64,000 nt of DNA from Bacillota bacterium (GTDB lineage: Bacteria; Bacillota; Bacilli; Desulfuribacillales; Desulfuribacillaceae), in contig JAEWFW010000064.1 of assembly GCA_023388635.1 (NCBI GenBank), forward strand, positions 1 through 64,000, written 5' to 3'. Shown here in pieces: positions 17,053 through 26,161 of this stretch. The notes under the pieces were generated by a model, which was not told the origin of the DNA, made no database searches, and saw only the letters and a program-made list of their open reading frames with translations. A program made the translations under genes and the position numbers. Positions within the stretch are counted from its first letter, which is position 1. Each line of letters opens with the position of its first letter.

Positions 17053-17091
17053 CTACAAGTAGCTGCAATCCGGTTGCTTGTAGTTTTTTTT
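17053..17091 (+). terminator. Rho-independent terminator after ndk
   Basis: CTACAAG (17053-17059) and CTTGTAG (17077-17083) form the outer stem, an inner GCAA/TTGC extends it, and eight T follow. Confidence 0.8.
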
Positions 17092-17147
17092 ACATTTACC
17101 CATACTGCTTCAAAATAAACGGTTTTTTTATTGAAAGGAAGTCAGCC

Positions 17148-18212
17148 ATGAGATACACTGCAATTGATTCATTAGAGCCAGGTCATATATTGGCAAAAAA
17201 TATCTACGCCAGTGACGGAAGAACACTGTTAAGCAAGGGTGTTCATTTAACGGTAGGAATGATTAATCAACTGAGAAGAGTCGGCGTACAAATGCTGTAT
17301 ATTGAAAATCAATATACAGAGGATATAATAATACAAGACGTTGTATCTGATGAGACAAGAAGAATGATCATGACGAACATGGCTGTGGCAATCCAATCCG
17401 TTCAAGGCGGAAAAGATATTAACGTCAAAGACATCAATCAAACAGTCAATTCCGTCATTGACGAAATTTCAAAAAATAAAGAAGTTTTGCTGCATTTGAC
17501 AGATGTGCGAACTCATGATAATAAGCTATTTATTCATTCACAGAACGTCTGTATCCTTTCGACATTAATCGGAGTGCGGATGGGCTTAACACCTGCTCAA
17601 TTAAAAGATCTCGCCATCGGCGCGCTGCTTCATGACTTGGGAAAAGCCGTTGATGAAGAGAAATTGAATGCGATAAACGACCCACGATCACCTTTTTACA
17701 ACAAAGAAGGAAGCAACGATCATACATGGGTGGGATTTAATTTGCTGCGCAAACGCCACGATATCAGCGTGATTGCCGCGCAAATTCCATTACAGCATCA
17801 TGAACGGATTGATGGCAGCGGCTATCCGCGTGGGATTGACGGTTCCGAGATGCACATTCTGGCGAAAATCGTTGCCATAGCTAATCATTACGATGATTTG
17901 ATTTCCAACATCGATCATCAACCGATGCTGCCTCATGACGCATGTGAGGTGATCATGGGATTGGCAGACAAACACTTTGATCATGACATAGTAATTAAAT
18001 TTCTTGAGAGCGTAGCCGTATACCCGACGGGCAGCTCCGTACTTTTGACGAACGGCGAGACAGGATTTATTGTCGAGCAACACAGTGGCTTGCCGACACG
18101 TCCGATTGTCAGAGTCGTCAAAAAGGGCAGTGCCGGTGACGATGATCCGGAAGTGTTTGAGATCGATTTGGCAAAAGAAATAACTGTTTTTATCAAAAAA
18201 GTACTTAGTTAG
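17148..18212 (+). CDS. HD-GYP domain phosphodiesterase
   Basis: A 354-residue protein whose C-terminal domain is an HD-GYP phosphodiesterase, the type that hydrolyses cyclic di-GMP. The metal motif HDLGKAVDEEK (about 162-172) and the signature HHERIDGSGYPRG (about 218-230) are complete, so it should be active. The first 130 residues look like the small regulatory domain often found in Bacillota HD-GYP proteins (ILAKNIYASDGRTLLSKG). No membrane segment is present. It sits between ndk and cheR, where B. subtilis has nothing. A diguanylate cyclase candidate lies at 50545. Confidence 0.88.
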   Translation: MRYTAIDSLEPGHILAKNIYASDGRTLLSKGVHLTVGMINQLRRVGVQMLYIENQYTEDIIIQDVVSDETRRMIMTNMAVAIQSVQGGKDINVKDINQTVNSVIDEISKNKEVLLHLTDVRTHDNKLFIHSQNVCILSTLIGVRMGLTPAQLKDLAIGALLHDLGKAVDEEKLNAINDPRSPFYNKEGSNDHTWVGFNLLRKRHDISVIAAQIPLQHHERIDGSGYPRGIDGSEMHILAKIVAIANHYDDLISNIDHQPMLPHDACEVIMGLADKHFDHDIVIKFLESVAVYPTGSSVLLTNGETGFIVEQHSGLPTRPIVRVVKKGSAGDDDPEVFEIDLAKEITVFIKKVLS

Positions 18213-18307
18213 TCGAAGATTGCGGTATAATGCATATATGCCATTATAAGCTATGATTTACAGATTAAAGTAAAGAAAATGGGAATAGAAGGAGATTGAT
18301 TGAACCT

Positions 18308-19078
18308 ATGGACGATTTTAAGGGTTTTATTGAGCAAGTGCATAAAAAGACTGGACTGGATCTATCCCAATACAAAGAGCCGCAAATGAAACGGCGACTT
18401 ACATCTTTATATACAAAACATGGCTATAAAAATTTTGCTGAATTTTTTCAGGCAATCGATAAAGACCGGCAACTGTTTGATGAGTTTCTTGACCGGATGA
18501 CAATTAATGTCTCGGAATTTTATCGCAACGCCAACCGTTGGAGTGTGCTGCAAGAAAAAATATTACCGGCAATCATGAAGAAAAGTCCACGCCCGAAGGT
18601 ATGGAGTGCTGCATGTTCCACCGGTGAAGAACCGTACACATTGGCAATGATTTTGTCGGAGCTGTTACAGATATCGCAAGTTAGTGTATTGGCGACAGAC
18701 ATCGATGAAAACGCGATTAATAAAGCGAAAAGGGGCGTTTATGTCAAGCGTTCATTGCAAGAAGTACCGGATAACATCGTGAAAAAGTATTTCGTAGAGA
18801 CGGCGGCGGGATATGCTGTCAGCGACTCAATTAAGAAATGTGTCACATTTAAAAAACAAAATTTGCTGGCAGATCGCTTTGAAGAGAATTTTGACTTGAT
18901 CGTCTGTCGCAACGTGATGATCTATTTTACCGATGAAGCGAAGCACGACTTATATATGAAATTTAGCCGTGCCTTAAAGCCGGGAGGCGTGTTATTTGTC
19001 GGCAGCACGGAACAAATTTTCAATCCCGCTACGTATCAATTTAAAGCATTGGATACATTCTTTTACGAAAAAATGTAG
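18308..19078 (+). CDS. cheR: Chemotaxis glutamate methyltransferase CheR
   Basis: CheR methylates glutamates of chemoreceptors with SAM. The N-terminal helical domain has YKEPQMKRRLTSLYTKHG, which strongly resembles B. subtilis CheR, and the methyltransferase domain shows AACSTGEEPYTLAM and the NVMIYFTDE segment. The ATG at 18308 is favoured by similarity of the N-terminus, although its SD (AAGGAG) is 13 bases away; a TTG at 18296 is too close to that SD. 256 residues. No chemoreceptor or other che gene is nearby, as in B. subtilis. Confidence 0.92.
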   Translation: MDDFKGFIEQVHKKTGLDLSQYKEPQMKRRLTSLYTKHGYKNFAEFFQAIDKDRQLFDEFLDRMTINVSEFYRNANRWSVLQEKILPAIMKKSPRPKVWSAACSTGEEPYTLAMILSELLQISQVSVLATDIDENAINKAKRGVYVKRSLQEVPDNIVKKYFVETAAGYAVSDSIKKCVTFKKQNLLADRFEENFDLIVCRNVMIYFTDEAKHDLYMKFSRALKPGGVLFVGSTEQIFNPATYQFKALDTFFYEKM

Positions 19079-19095
19079 AGTAAAGAGGTGGAGTT

Positions 19096-19776
19096 TTGAA
19101 TCAATATGCAGAGTATTTGCAGAAGATCCCCATCTTCTCTGAACTAACGGAAACGGAATTGGCGGCGATCAGTGCGCTGATGCTCATCCGTAAATACAAA
19201 AAGCGGCAGCTTATCTTTGTTGAAGGTGAACCAGGAGAGGCAATATACATAATACTGGACGGCAAGGTAAAACTAACGAAAAGTACGCCGAGCGGCAGAG
19301 AGCTTATACTGGGAATTCGCCAAACAGGAGAACCGTTTGCAGAGGTTGTCCTGTTTGACGGCGGTGTGTATCCGGCAACGGCAGAAGTGATTGAGGACTC
19401 GGAAATCGGTATTTTGCGCAATCACGATGTTGAACAGCTCGTCATGAATAATTCGGCGATTTCTATTGCGTTGCTCAAAACCATGAGCCAGCGTCTGCGC
19501 GTTTCCCAGCAAAAATTGCGCGATTTAGCGTTGAAGGACACGTTAGGCGGAATGGTCAATACATTAAAGCGTCTCGCCAAAGAGCATGGGACGAAGACGG
19601 AGCAAGGGATTCTGATTGACCTTAACTTGACTCACCAAGATTTAGCGAATTTTATCGGAACATCTCGAGAAAGTGCCAATCGGTTTATCAGTGATTTGAA
19701 AAAAAGCAAGATTATTTCTGTCGATAAAGGGAAAATTACCATCATTGATATGGAAAAATTTCAGGAATGGGAATGA
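19096..19776 (+). CDS. Crp/Fnr family transcription regulator
   Basis: A 226-residue regulator with an N-terminal cyclic-nucleotide-type sensor (GEPGEAIYIILDGKVKL, about 39-55) and a C-terminal winged helix with a Crp-type recognition helix in LTHQDLANFIGTSRESANRF. The Cys set of Fnr is absent, so an iron-sulfur sensor is unlikely. The effector is unknown. It starts at TTG 19096 after AGAGGTGG and lies 17 bases after cheR, probably in the same transcript. It is followed by a terminator. Confidence 0.85.
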   Translation: MNQYAEYLQKIPIFSELTETELAAISALMLIRKYKKRQLIFVEGEPGEAIYIILDGKVKLTKSTPSGRELILGIRQTGEPFAEVVLFDGGVYPATAEVIEDSEIGILRNHDVEQLVMNNSAISIALLKTMSQRLRVSQQKLRDLALKDTLGGMVNTLKRLAKEHGTKTEQGILIDLNLTHQDLANFIGTSRESANRFISDLKKSKIISVDKGKITIIDMEKFQEWE

Positions 19777-19797
19777 ATTTTGTGAGTATACAATGAC

Positions 19798-19840
19798 AAA
19801 GCACATGTACAGTATCAATGTATATATGTGCTTTTCATTT
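19798..19840 (+). terminator. Rho-independent terminator
   Basis: AAAGCACAT (19798-19806) is complementary to ATGTGCTTT (19826-19834), followed by TCATTTT. It separates the Crp gene from the peptidase operon. Confidence 0.75.
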
Positions 19841-19881
19841 TAACCTGAATTAAGAACTTGCTTCAAGAGGGGAGTTTTACT

Positions 19882-20940
19882 GTGGATACACAAAAGGCAA
19901 TTAAAATGCTTACGGAAATATCCGGTGTCTCAGGTTATGAGTTTCAAGTACAAGAGCAACTGACGGAATTGTTCAAGGAATACACCGATGACATTACGAC
20001 CGATACGTTTGGCAGTGTCATTGCCAAAATTAAAGGAAGTGGCGCAGAACCGAGACCATCGGTCATGGTGACTGCCCACGCCGATGAGATCGGCTTTATG
20101 GTGACGAAAATCGAAGAGGGCGGTTTTCTGAGAGTACAACCGATTGGCGGAGTAGATCCGCGCACGACACTAGCGCAAGAAGTGATCGTCCATGCTAAAG
20201 ATAAAGATTTGCTAGGGATATTTGGTGCAAAACCTCCGCATTTACTGCGCGGAGATGAAGCGAAGCAGGCGATTCCGCTGACAGAATTGTTTATTGATCT
20301 GGGCATGGAGGAACAAGAAGTTCGTCAGTACATACAAATCGGTGATGTAGCGACGATCCGCCGTAGGGCATTATCATTGTTGGGTCAACAGATGGCGGCG
20401 AAGGCAATGGACGACCGCGCCGGCATTGTGTTGATGCTGGAGATGCTCAAGGAAATGCAACAATTGAAAATACAGGCAGACGTGTACGTCGTCGCCACCG
20501 TTCAGGAAGAAATCGGCGTCCGCGGTGCGATGACAAGTTCGTACAAAATCATGCCTGATGTCGGCATTGCCGTCGATGTGACACATGGCAGTTTTCCCGG
20601 TATTGCGTCGGATCTCGCGTTTGAACTCGGCAAAGGACCGGTTGTTTGTTATGGACCGAACATGCACAAAAACGTATATAAATTACTGATAGACACAGCC
20701 AAAGAACAATACATTCCTCATCAAATTGAACTTTCACAAGGACCGACGGGAACAGACGCACGTGCCATCCAAGTGACACAAGCGGGAATTGCCACCGGTC
20801 TCGTATCGATTCCGCTGCGCTATATGCATACATCGGTAGAAACATTGAACACCAAAGACATAGTAAACGGCGGAAAATTGCTCGCGCGGGCGATCCAGAA
20901 GATTGACAGTACGTTTACGGAGGAACTCACATGTTACTAA
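19882..20940 (+). CDS. M42 family aminopeptidase, first of three
   Basis: A dinuclear-metal aminopeptidase of the M42 family (glutamyl aminopeptidase, endoglucanase M-like), cytoplasmic and usually a dodecameric shell. Metal and catalytic elements are visible: TAHADEIGFMV, KAMDDRAGIV, VQEEIGVRGA with the catalytic Glu, AVDVTHG and GPTGTDARAI. The GTG at 19882 is chosen (GAGGGGAG seven bases upstream), giving 352 residues. The gene overlaps the next by 10 bases. Sequences of the three copies differ widely, so they are old paralogues, perhaps with different peptide preferences. Confidence 0.9.
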   Translation: MDTQKAIKMLTEISGVSGYEFQVQEQLTELFKEYTDDITTDTFGSVIAKIKGSGAEPRPSVMVTAHADEIGFMVTKIEEGGFLRVQPIGGVDPRTTLAQEVIVHAKDKDLLGIFGAKPPHLLRGDEAKQAIPLTELFIDLGMEEQEVRQYIQIGDVATIRRRALSLLGQQMAAKAMDDRAGIVLMLEMLKEMQQLKIQADVYVVATVQEEIGVRGAMTSSYKIMPDVGIAVDVTHGSFPGIASDLAFELGKGPVVCYGPNMHKNVYKLLIDTAKEQYIPHQIELSQGPTGTDARAIQVTQAGIATGLVSIPLRYMHTSVETLNTKDIVNGGKLLARAIQKIDSTFTEELTCY

Positions 20941-21971
20941 AAAAACTCACAGAGGTACACGGTGTATCGGGCAATGAAGATGCGGTGCGCCGATTGATTA
21001 TCGAAGAAATCAAGAATTACGCCGACGAAATTAAGATCGATGTACTCGGCAACGTCATAGCGATGAAGAATATCCATCAAAAGGGACCGAAGTTGATGTT
21101 GAGCGCCCATATGGACGAAATTGGTCTGATGGTCGTCGGCATCGAGAAAAACGGTCTGTTGAAATTTCGTACCATCGGAGGTATCGACGAACGAATTCTC
21201 GTATCGAAGCAAGTGGAAATCGGCGCAAAGAATGTACCGGGTGTCATCGGTGCCAAGGCAATCCATTTGCAAAAAAGTCAAGAAAGAACGATTCCGATTC
21301 CTGTCGATCAATTGTACATTGATATCGGCGCCCAAACCCAAGAAGAAGCGGAAAAAGCCGTCATGATCGGTGACTACGTCTCGTTTGTTTCTGAATATCA
21401 GGAAATGGGCACAAATTATGTCAAAGGAAAAGCGTTTGATGACCGCGTCGGGTGTGCCGTACTGATAGAAATGCTGAAGAAATCATATGCAATCCCACTG
21501 TATGCTGTATTTACAGTTCAGGAAGAAATCGGACTGCGTGGAGCTACCGTTGCTGCGCATAGCGTCGATCCCAAGATTGCTTTAATCATCGAAGGAACAA
21601 CGGCATCCGATGTGGTGGGCACAGAAAAGCACCATTATGTCACACAACTGGGCAAGGGACCGGCATTGTCTGTGATGGATCGGGGCATGATCGCCAACCA
21701 CCATTTTAATCGCTATTTGACAGAAATTGCCGAAGAATCGGGAATCCCCGTGCAAATTCGCGAAGGGGCTTCCGGCGGAAATGACGCCGGTCGGATACAC
21801 CTCCACAAAGCCGGTGTATTGACAGGCGTATTGTCGATTCCTGTGCGTTATATTCACTCACCGCATTCGATGATTCACTTGCAGGATTACGAGCATTTAC
21901 TGCGTTTGACAGACATCTTTATTGAGCAATTATCCAATGGAAGGGGTATCGGTAATGAAACAAACAATTAA
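20931..21971 (+). CDS. M42 family aminopeptidase, second of three
   Basis: This 346-residue copy has SAHMDEIGLMVVG, KAFDDRVGCAV, VQEEIGLRGATV, the metal-binding EGTTASD and GASGGNDAGRIH. The acidic residue that follows the catalytic pair here sits in IIEGTTASD where the first copy has VDVTHG. It starts inside the end of the first copy, with GGAGG eight bases before its ATG, and overlaps the third copy by 17 bases. This indicates translational coupling of all three. Substrate cannot be read from the sequence. Confidence 0.9.
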   Translation: MLLKKLTEVHGVSGNEDAVRRLIIEEIKNYADEIKIDVLGNVIAMKNIHQKGPKLMLSAHMDEIGLMVVGIEKNGLLKFRTIGGIDERILVSKQVEIGAKNVPGVIGAKAIHLQKSQERTIPIPVDQLYIDIGAQTQEEAEKAVMIGDYVSFVSEYQEMGTNYVKGKAFDDRVGCAVLIEMLKKSYAIPLYAVFTVQEEIGLRGATVAAHSVDPKIALIIEGTTASDVVGTEKHHYVTQLGKGPALSVMDRGMIANHHFNRYLTEIAEESGIPVQIREGASGGNDAGRIHLHKAGVLTGVLSIPVRYIHSPHSMIHLQDYEHLLRLTDIFIEQLSNGRGIGNETNN

Positions 21972-22947
21972 AACACTTGTTGAAGCATATGGACCTCCCG
22001 GAAATGAATCACATATACGAGAATTAATTATGAAAGAGATCACCGGCTATGTAAACGAGATACGTATCGATGTATTGGGAAATATCATTGCTCACAAAAA
22101 AGGCAGCGGAAAAGGCAAGCGTATCATGTTTGCCGCGCACATGGATGAAATCGGGCTGATTGTCACACATATCGACGATAAGGGGTTTTTACGTTTTTCA
22201 ACAATGGGTGGCATACATGTTCACAATTTGATTGGAGCACGGGTGCGTTTTGCCTCTAACGTCATGGGTGTAATCCAGTGTGAAAACTTAAAAAGCTGGA
22301 AAGATGTCGATATCCATAAACTTTACATCGATATCGGCGCTGTGGATAAACAGAGTGCTGCGGAAAAAGTACGTGTCGGTGATGCGTGCATGATTGAGGA
22401 ACCGATGCTCGATCTCGGTCAGCGCATCGTTGCCAAATCGCTCGACGACCGCATTGGCTGTGCGGTAGCAATTCATATCATGAAAGAACTGCACAATCTG
22501 GAACATGACAACGATGTCTATTTTGTCTTTACCGTACAGGAAGAAGTCGGGCTGCGGGGAGCGAAAACGGCAGCGTATGACATCCATCCCGATCTGGGAA
22601 TCGCGATCGATGTGACAATTGCCGGAGACACACCGGAGCCGCCAAAAGTTGATCTTTATCTGGGAAAAGGACCGGCAATCAAATTGAAAGACGTCAGCAT
22701 GATTACAAGCCCAATTGTCAAGCGTTTGATGATAGAGACGGCGGAAAAATATCAAATTCCATACCAATTGGAAGTTTTGCCTTACGGCGGCACCGATGCC
22801 GGAGCGATTCATTTGACGAAAGACGGTATATTGAGTGGTTGTATCTCGATACCATGCCGGTATGTACACAGCCCTTCGGAGATGGTTGATTTACATGACG
22901 TTGAGAATGCGGTACAATTAGGCTTAAAACTAATAGAAGAATTTTAG
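21955..22947 (+). CDS. M42 family aminopeptidase, third of three
   Basis: A 330-residue copy with AAHMDEIGLIVTH, KSLDDRIGCAVA, VQEEVGLRGAKT, AIDVTIAGDTPEP and GGTDAGAIH. The ATG at 21955 follows GGAAGGGG and lies in the 3' end of the second copy. Only 14 bases separate its stop from aroC, whose SD begins immediately, so peptidases and shikimate genes are probably cotranscribed. Confidence 0.9.
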   Translation: MKQTIKTLVEAYGPPGNESHIRELIMKEITGYVNEIRIDVLGNIIAHKKGSGKGKRIMFAAHMDEIGLIVTHIDDKGFLRFSTMGGIHVHNLIGARVRFASNVMGVIQCENLKSWKDVDIHKLYIDIGAVDKQSAAEKVRVGDACMIEEPMLDLGQRIVAKSLDDRIGCAVAIHIMKELHNLEHDNDVYFVFTVQEEVGLRGAKTAAYDIHPDLGIAIDVTIAGDTPEPPKVDLYLGKGPAIKLKDVSMITSPIVKRLMIETAEKYQIPYQLEVLPYGGTDAGAIHLTKDGILSGCISIPCRYVHSPSEMVDLHDVENAVQLGLKLIEEF

Positions 22948-22961
22948 TGGAGGAATTGAAC

Positions 22962-24140
22962 ATGGGGATTCGTTATTTATCTGCCGGGGAGTCACATGGA
23001 CCCGAGCTGACTGCGATTATAGAAGGATTCCCTGCCAACGTGCCAATCGACTTGCATGAGATCGATTTCCAGTTACACAGGAGACAGAAGGGGCACGGCA
23101 GAGGCGGAAGAATGGCAATCGAAAAAGATCAGGCGCAGGTTGTTTCAGGAGTGCGCTTTTCTCATACGACAGGAGCTCCCGTATGCATTAAAGTGCTAAA
23201 TAAGGATTGGCAGAACTGGGAAGAGCGTATGGCGCATTTCGGCGATCCGGCGGCAGAAGTAAATCCTGTGACGAAGCCGCGACCAGGTCATGCCGATTTA
23301 AGCGGTGGTATCAAATATCAGCAGCGCGATTTGCGCAATATTTTAGAGCGTGCCTCGGCTAGAGAAACGACGATTCGCGTAGCCGTAGGCGCCTTTGCCA
23401 GGCAAATTTTGCAGCACTTCGGCATAGAATTATTCAGTCATGTATTGCAAATTGGTTCCGTAAAAAGCGCGTCGCTGCTTCGGCCGTACGAGACAGTCAA
23501 TCCACTTGGGTGGAAAGACGCCGTAGAGCAATCACCGGTTCGCTGCTATAATCCGAAGACGGCGGAGGCGATGATCGAGGAAATTGACCGTTTTAAAGAG
23601 CAAGGCGATACGGTCGGTGGCGTCGTGGAAATCATCGTCACCGGATTGCCTGTTGGGTTGGGCAGTTATGTCCACTGGGAGCATAAACTCGATAGTCGAT
23701 TGGCCGCTGCCGTCATGAGCGTGCAAGCCATGAAAGGCGTTGAGTTTGGCATTGGTTTTGAGGTTGCCGGGCGTCCTGGCTCGGAAGTACATGACCCGAT
23801 TTATCACGATGAAAATCGCGGGTATTATCGCAAGACCAATATGGCTGGGGGAATCGAAGGCGGCATGAGCAACGGCAATCCGTTGATTCTGCGGGCAGCG
23901 ATGAAGCCGATCCCCACGCTGTATAAACCGTTGGCAAGTGTCGATATCGATACGAAAGAACCGTTTGCCGCAAGTATTGAGCGTTCCGATGCCTGCGCCG
24001 TTCCAGCGGCTGCCATCGTTTTGGAGAATGTCGTCGCTTGGGAATTAGCCAATGCCTTTTTAGAGAAGTTTTCGGGAAATTCTATGGAAGAAATCCGGTT
24101 GCAGTGGGAGATGTATCAGTCTCTGGTAGATCATTATTAA
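22962..24140 (+). CDS. aroC: Chorismate synthase
   Basis: AroC makes chorismate from EPSP using reduced FMN. The N-terminus MGIRYLSAGESHGPELTAII, the signature GRGGRMAIEKD and RPGHADLSGGIKY, and RASARETTIRVAVG are all in place. The ATG at 22962 follows GGAGG by eight bases; the longer frame begins within the SD. 392 residues, normal for Bacillales. Chorismate made here feeds trpE, tyrA via prephenate, and mqnA, all encoded in this window. Confidence 0.96.
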   Translation: MGIRYLSAGESHGPELTAIIEGFPANVPIDLHEIDFQLHRRQKGHGRGGRMAIEKDQAQVVSGVRFSHTTGAPVCIKVLNKDWQNWEERMAHFGDPAAEVNPVTKPRPGHADLSGGIKYQQRDLRNILERASARETTIRVAVGAFARQILQHFGIELFSHVLQIGSVKSASLLRPYETVNPLGWKDAVEQSPVRCYNPKTAEAMIEEIDRFKEQGDTVGGVVEIIVTGLPVGLGSYVHWEHKLDSRLAAAVMSVQAMKGVEFGIGFEVAGRPGSEVHDPIYHDENRGYYRKTNMAGGIEGGMSNGNPLILRAAMKPIPTLYKPLASVDIDTKEPFAASIERSDACAVPAAAIVLENVVAWELANAFLEKFSGNSMEEIRLQWEMYQSLVDHY

Positions 24141-24179
24141 TTTAAAATATAGTATTAATTTAAATATAGGAGGATGCTT

Positions 24180-25289
24180 ATGGAAATTTATCATACTATA
24201 CATTTGCAAACGTCCTCACAAGCATATGATATTTTGTTCGGTAAATCGATCATGGCAAACGCCGCGGAGCTTCCGATCATCGAGCAATTGCAACCGACGA
24301 AGATTCTGGTTCTGTCCGACAGCAATGTTGAGCGCCTGTACACGCGCTCTGTCGTGCAAGGATTTACAAACAAAAAATTTGAGGTACATACATTCACCAT
24401 ACCGAGTGGGGAACCGTCAAAATCGCTGTATCAATATGAACAGGTTATCAGCTTCATGCTGGAAAACAGTTTTGACCGAAAGTCACTGCTGATCGCCGTC
24501 GGGGGCGGTGTTGTCGGTGATCTCGGAGGCTTTGTCGCCGCTACCTATATGCGTGGCATTCCGTTCATTCAGATGCCGACGACAATCTTGGCTCATGACA
24601 GCAGTGTCGGTGGCAAAGTGGCAATCAACCATCCGCTGGGCAAGAATACGATTGGCGCCTTTTATCAGCCGCAGGCTGTGTTGTATGATATGGAGACGCT
24701 GAGAAGTTTGCCGGACAATGAGGTCAAGAGCGGGCTCGCCGAGGTTGTCAAGCATGGACATATTCGTTCGCCGGAACTGATATCATGGCTGGACAAACAT
24801 TTTCGCAATATCCAGCAACTAGATTACCGCACATTGGCTGGCATGTTGTATCGTTCTTGCAACGTCAAGGCAGAAATCGTCGCAGTCGATGAACGGGAAC
24901 AGGGAATCCGCGCGTTTCTCAATTTCGGTCACACAGTAGCACATGGGATTGAAAGCGCATTGGGTTACGGAAAAATACCCCATGGTTTAGCCGTCGCCAT
25001 CGGCATGGTATCGGCGGGAATTCTCGGATATCAAAAGGGGATTATGCCGTTGTCGGCGATGGAACAGATTATCGAAATCAATCATAAATTTTCGCTTCCA
25101 TGTAAACTTCCCAATCCGCTGGAGCCTCAAGATATCATAGAATACATTTATCACGATAAAAAAAACATCGGCGGGGAACTGACCTTCGTATTGTTAAAGG
25201 ATATTGGCGATCCGACGATCGTCAAAGGAATCAGCACGGAAGAAGTGATCTCAGCGTTACGGGAACAGCAGAAACTGGGATCGAGGTAG
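24180..25289 (+). CDS. aroB: 3-dehydroquinate synthase
   Basis: AroB converts DAHP to 3-dehydroquinate with NAD and a divalent metal. NAD-binding VGGGVVGDLGGFVAATYMRG (about 103-122) and metal-site residues in GLAEVVKHG and NFGHTVAHGIE are visible. The ATG at 24180 is six bases after GGAGG; an ATG two codons earlier abuts the SD. 369 residues. In B. subtilis aroH follows, but here a terminator follows and no chorismate mutase is found in the window. Confidence 0.95.
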   Translation: MEIYHTIHLQTSSQAYDILFGKSIMANAAELPIIEQLQPTKILVLSDSNVERLYTRSVVQGFTNKKFEVHTFTIPSGEPSKSLYQYEQVISFMLENSFDRKSLLIAVGGGVVGDLGGFVAATYMRGIPFIQMPTTILAHDSSVGGKVAINHPLGKNTIGAFYQPQAVLYDMETLRSLPDNEVKSGLAEVVKHGHIRSPELISWLDKHFRNIQQLDYRTLAGMLYRSCNVKAEIVAVDEREQGIRAFLNFGHTVAHGIESALGYGKIPHGLAVAIGMVSAGILGYQKGIMPLSAMEQIIEINHKFSLPCKLPNPLEPQDIIEYIYHDKKNIGGELTFVLLKDIGDPTIVKGISTEEVISALREQQKLGSR

Positions 25290-25311
25290 TAAGAGAATAC
25301 TTGGAATTATG

Positions 25312-25356
25312 AAAGCCAATCGAGTCCTTACATAAGGGATAGCTCGATTGGCTTTG
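25312..25356. terminator. Bidirectional terminator between aroB and the envelope module
   Basis: AAAGCCAATCGAG (25312-25324) and CTCGATTGGCTTT (25343-25355) form a perfect 13-bp stem. A and T runs on both sides suit termination of both convergent transcripts. Confidence 0.85.
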
Positions 25357-25376
25357 TGTATTTGATGATATTCGTA

Positions 25377-26159
25377 TTATTTGCCGTTGACTGAAATGTC
25401 GCCCAGACCTGTAGTAATTTCTATTGTAGCGACCGGAGCATGATTATCTTTCTCAGTGTCTACAGGGGGATGCAACAAGTTTCCTGATGTACTTCCTATA
25501 CCGGAATCTGTATTGAGACGGAACTGGCTTTCCTTTGGCATGGAGATATCAATATTTCCCACGCCGGATGTGACCAACAGTGTCTGTAAATCGTCAATTG
25601 ACAAATCCAAGGTAATATTTCCGGTCCCCAATTCAATATGGCTGTCACCGGTTAACTGAATTTCCCCGAGATTGATGTTGCCGACGCCGCTGGTAATATT
25701 GCAACTGGCCTTGAGCTGCGCCACTTGAATATCTCCTACACCATTCGTAATCGATAGGACGCGAATCGTGTCGGGGATATGGATGGTATAATCAATTGTC
25801 GAATTATCAGCGACAACGTTTAGGTCAAACAGCTTTGTTTGTTCACGGTCAATTGTTTCTATTGTCAATTGGTTGGCATTGACGTGGGTTTCCACAGTAA
25901 CTTTTTCCGATTTCTCCGCAAGGGCGCTCTTTGTCGGTGCCGACGTGGTTTTTACAGTATGAATCAATACCTTGTCGCTGTCGCTAAGCAAAATTTTGAT
26001 ATTACCGACAAGGTGATTGAGTTGTAAAATTTCCAATCCACTGTTATCAATGACAATGTCTTCTTCTGTAACGGCAGTTTCTTTATTAGTGAATTCGCTC
26101 GAACAGCCGCTTATGAGTAAACATACCATACATAATAGACCAATGTATATTTTTCGCAT
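25377..26159 (-). CDS. DUF4097-like lipoprotein with beta-helical repeats
   Basis: A 260-residue lipoprotein. MRKIYIGLLCMVCLLISGC is a lipoprotein signal peptide with a lipobox. The mature part repeats short beta units of the type SGVGNINLGEI, ELGTGNITLDL, TSGVGNIDISM and TSGLGDISV, which fold as a right-handed beta-helix in the DUF4097 adhesin-like family. The start at 26159 has GGAGG seven bases upstream. It is the last gene of the ECF-sigma operon. In B. subtilis a DUF4097 protein, YvlB, belongs to a cell-envelope stress operon, which fits the neighbours here. Confidence 0.75.
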   Translation of the reverse strand: MRKIYIGLLCMVCLLISGCSSEFTNKETAVTEEDIVIDNSGLEILQLNHLVGNIKILLSDSDKVLIHTVKTTSAPTKSALAEKSEKVTVETHVNANQLTIETIDREQTKLFDLNVVADNSTIDYTIHIPDTIRVLSITNGVGDIQVAQLKASCNITSGVGNINLGEIQLTGDSHIELGTGNITLDLSIDDLQTLLVTSGVGNIDISMPKESQFRLNTDSGIGSTSGNLLHPPVDTEKDNHAPVATIEITTGLGDISVNGK

Positions 26160-26161
26160 CC

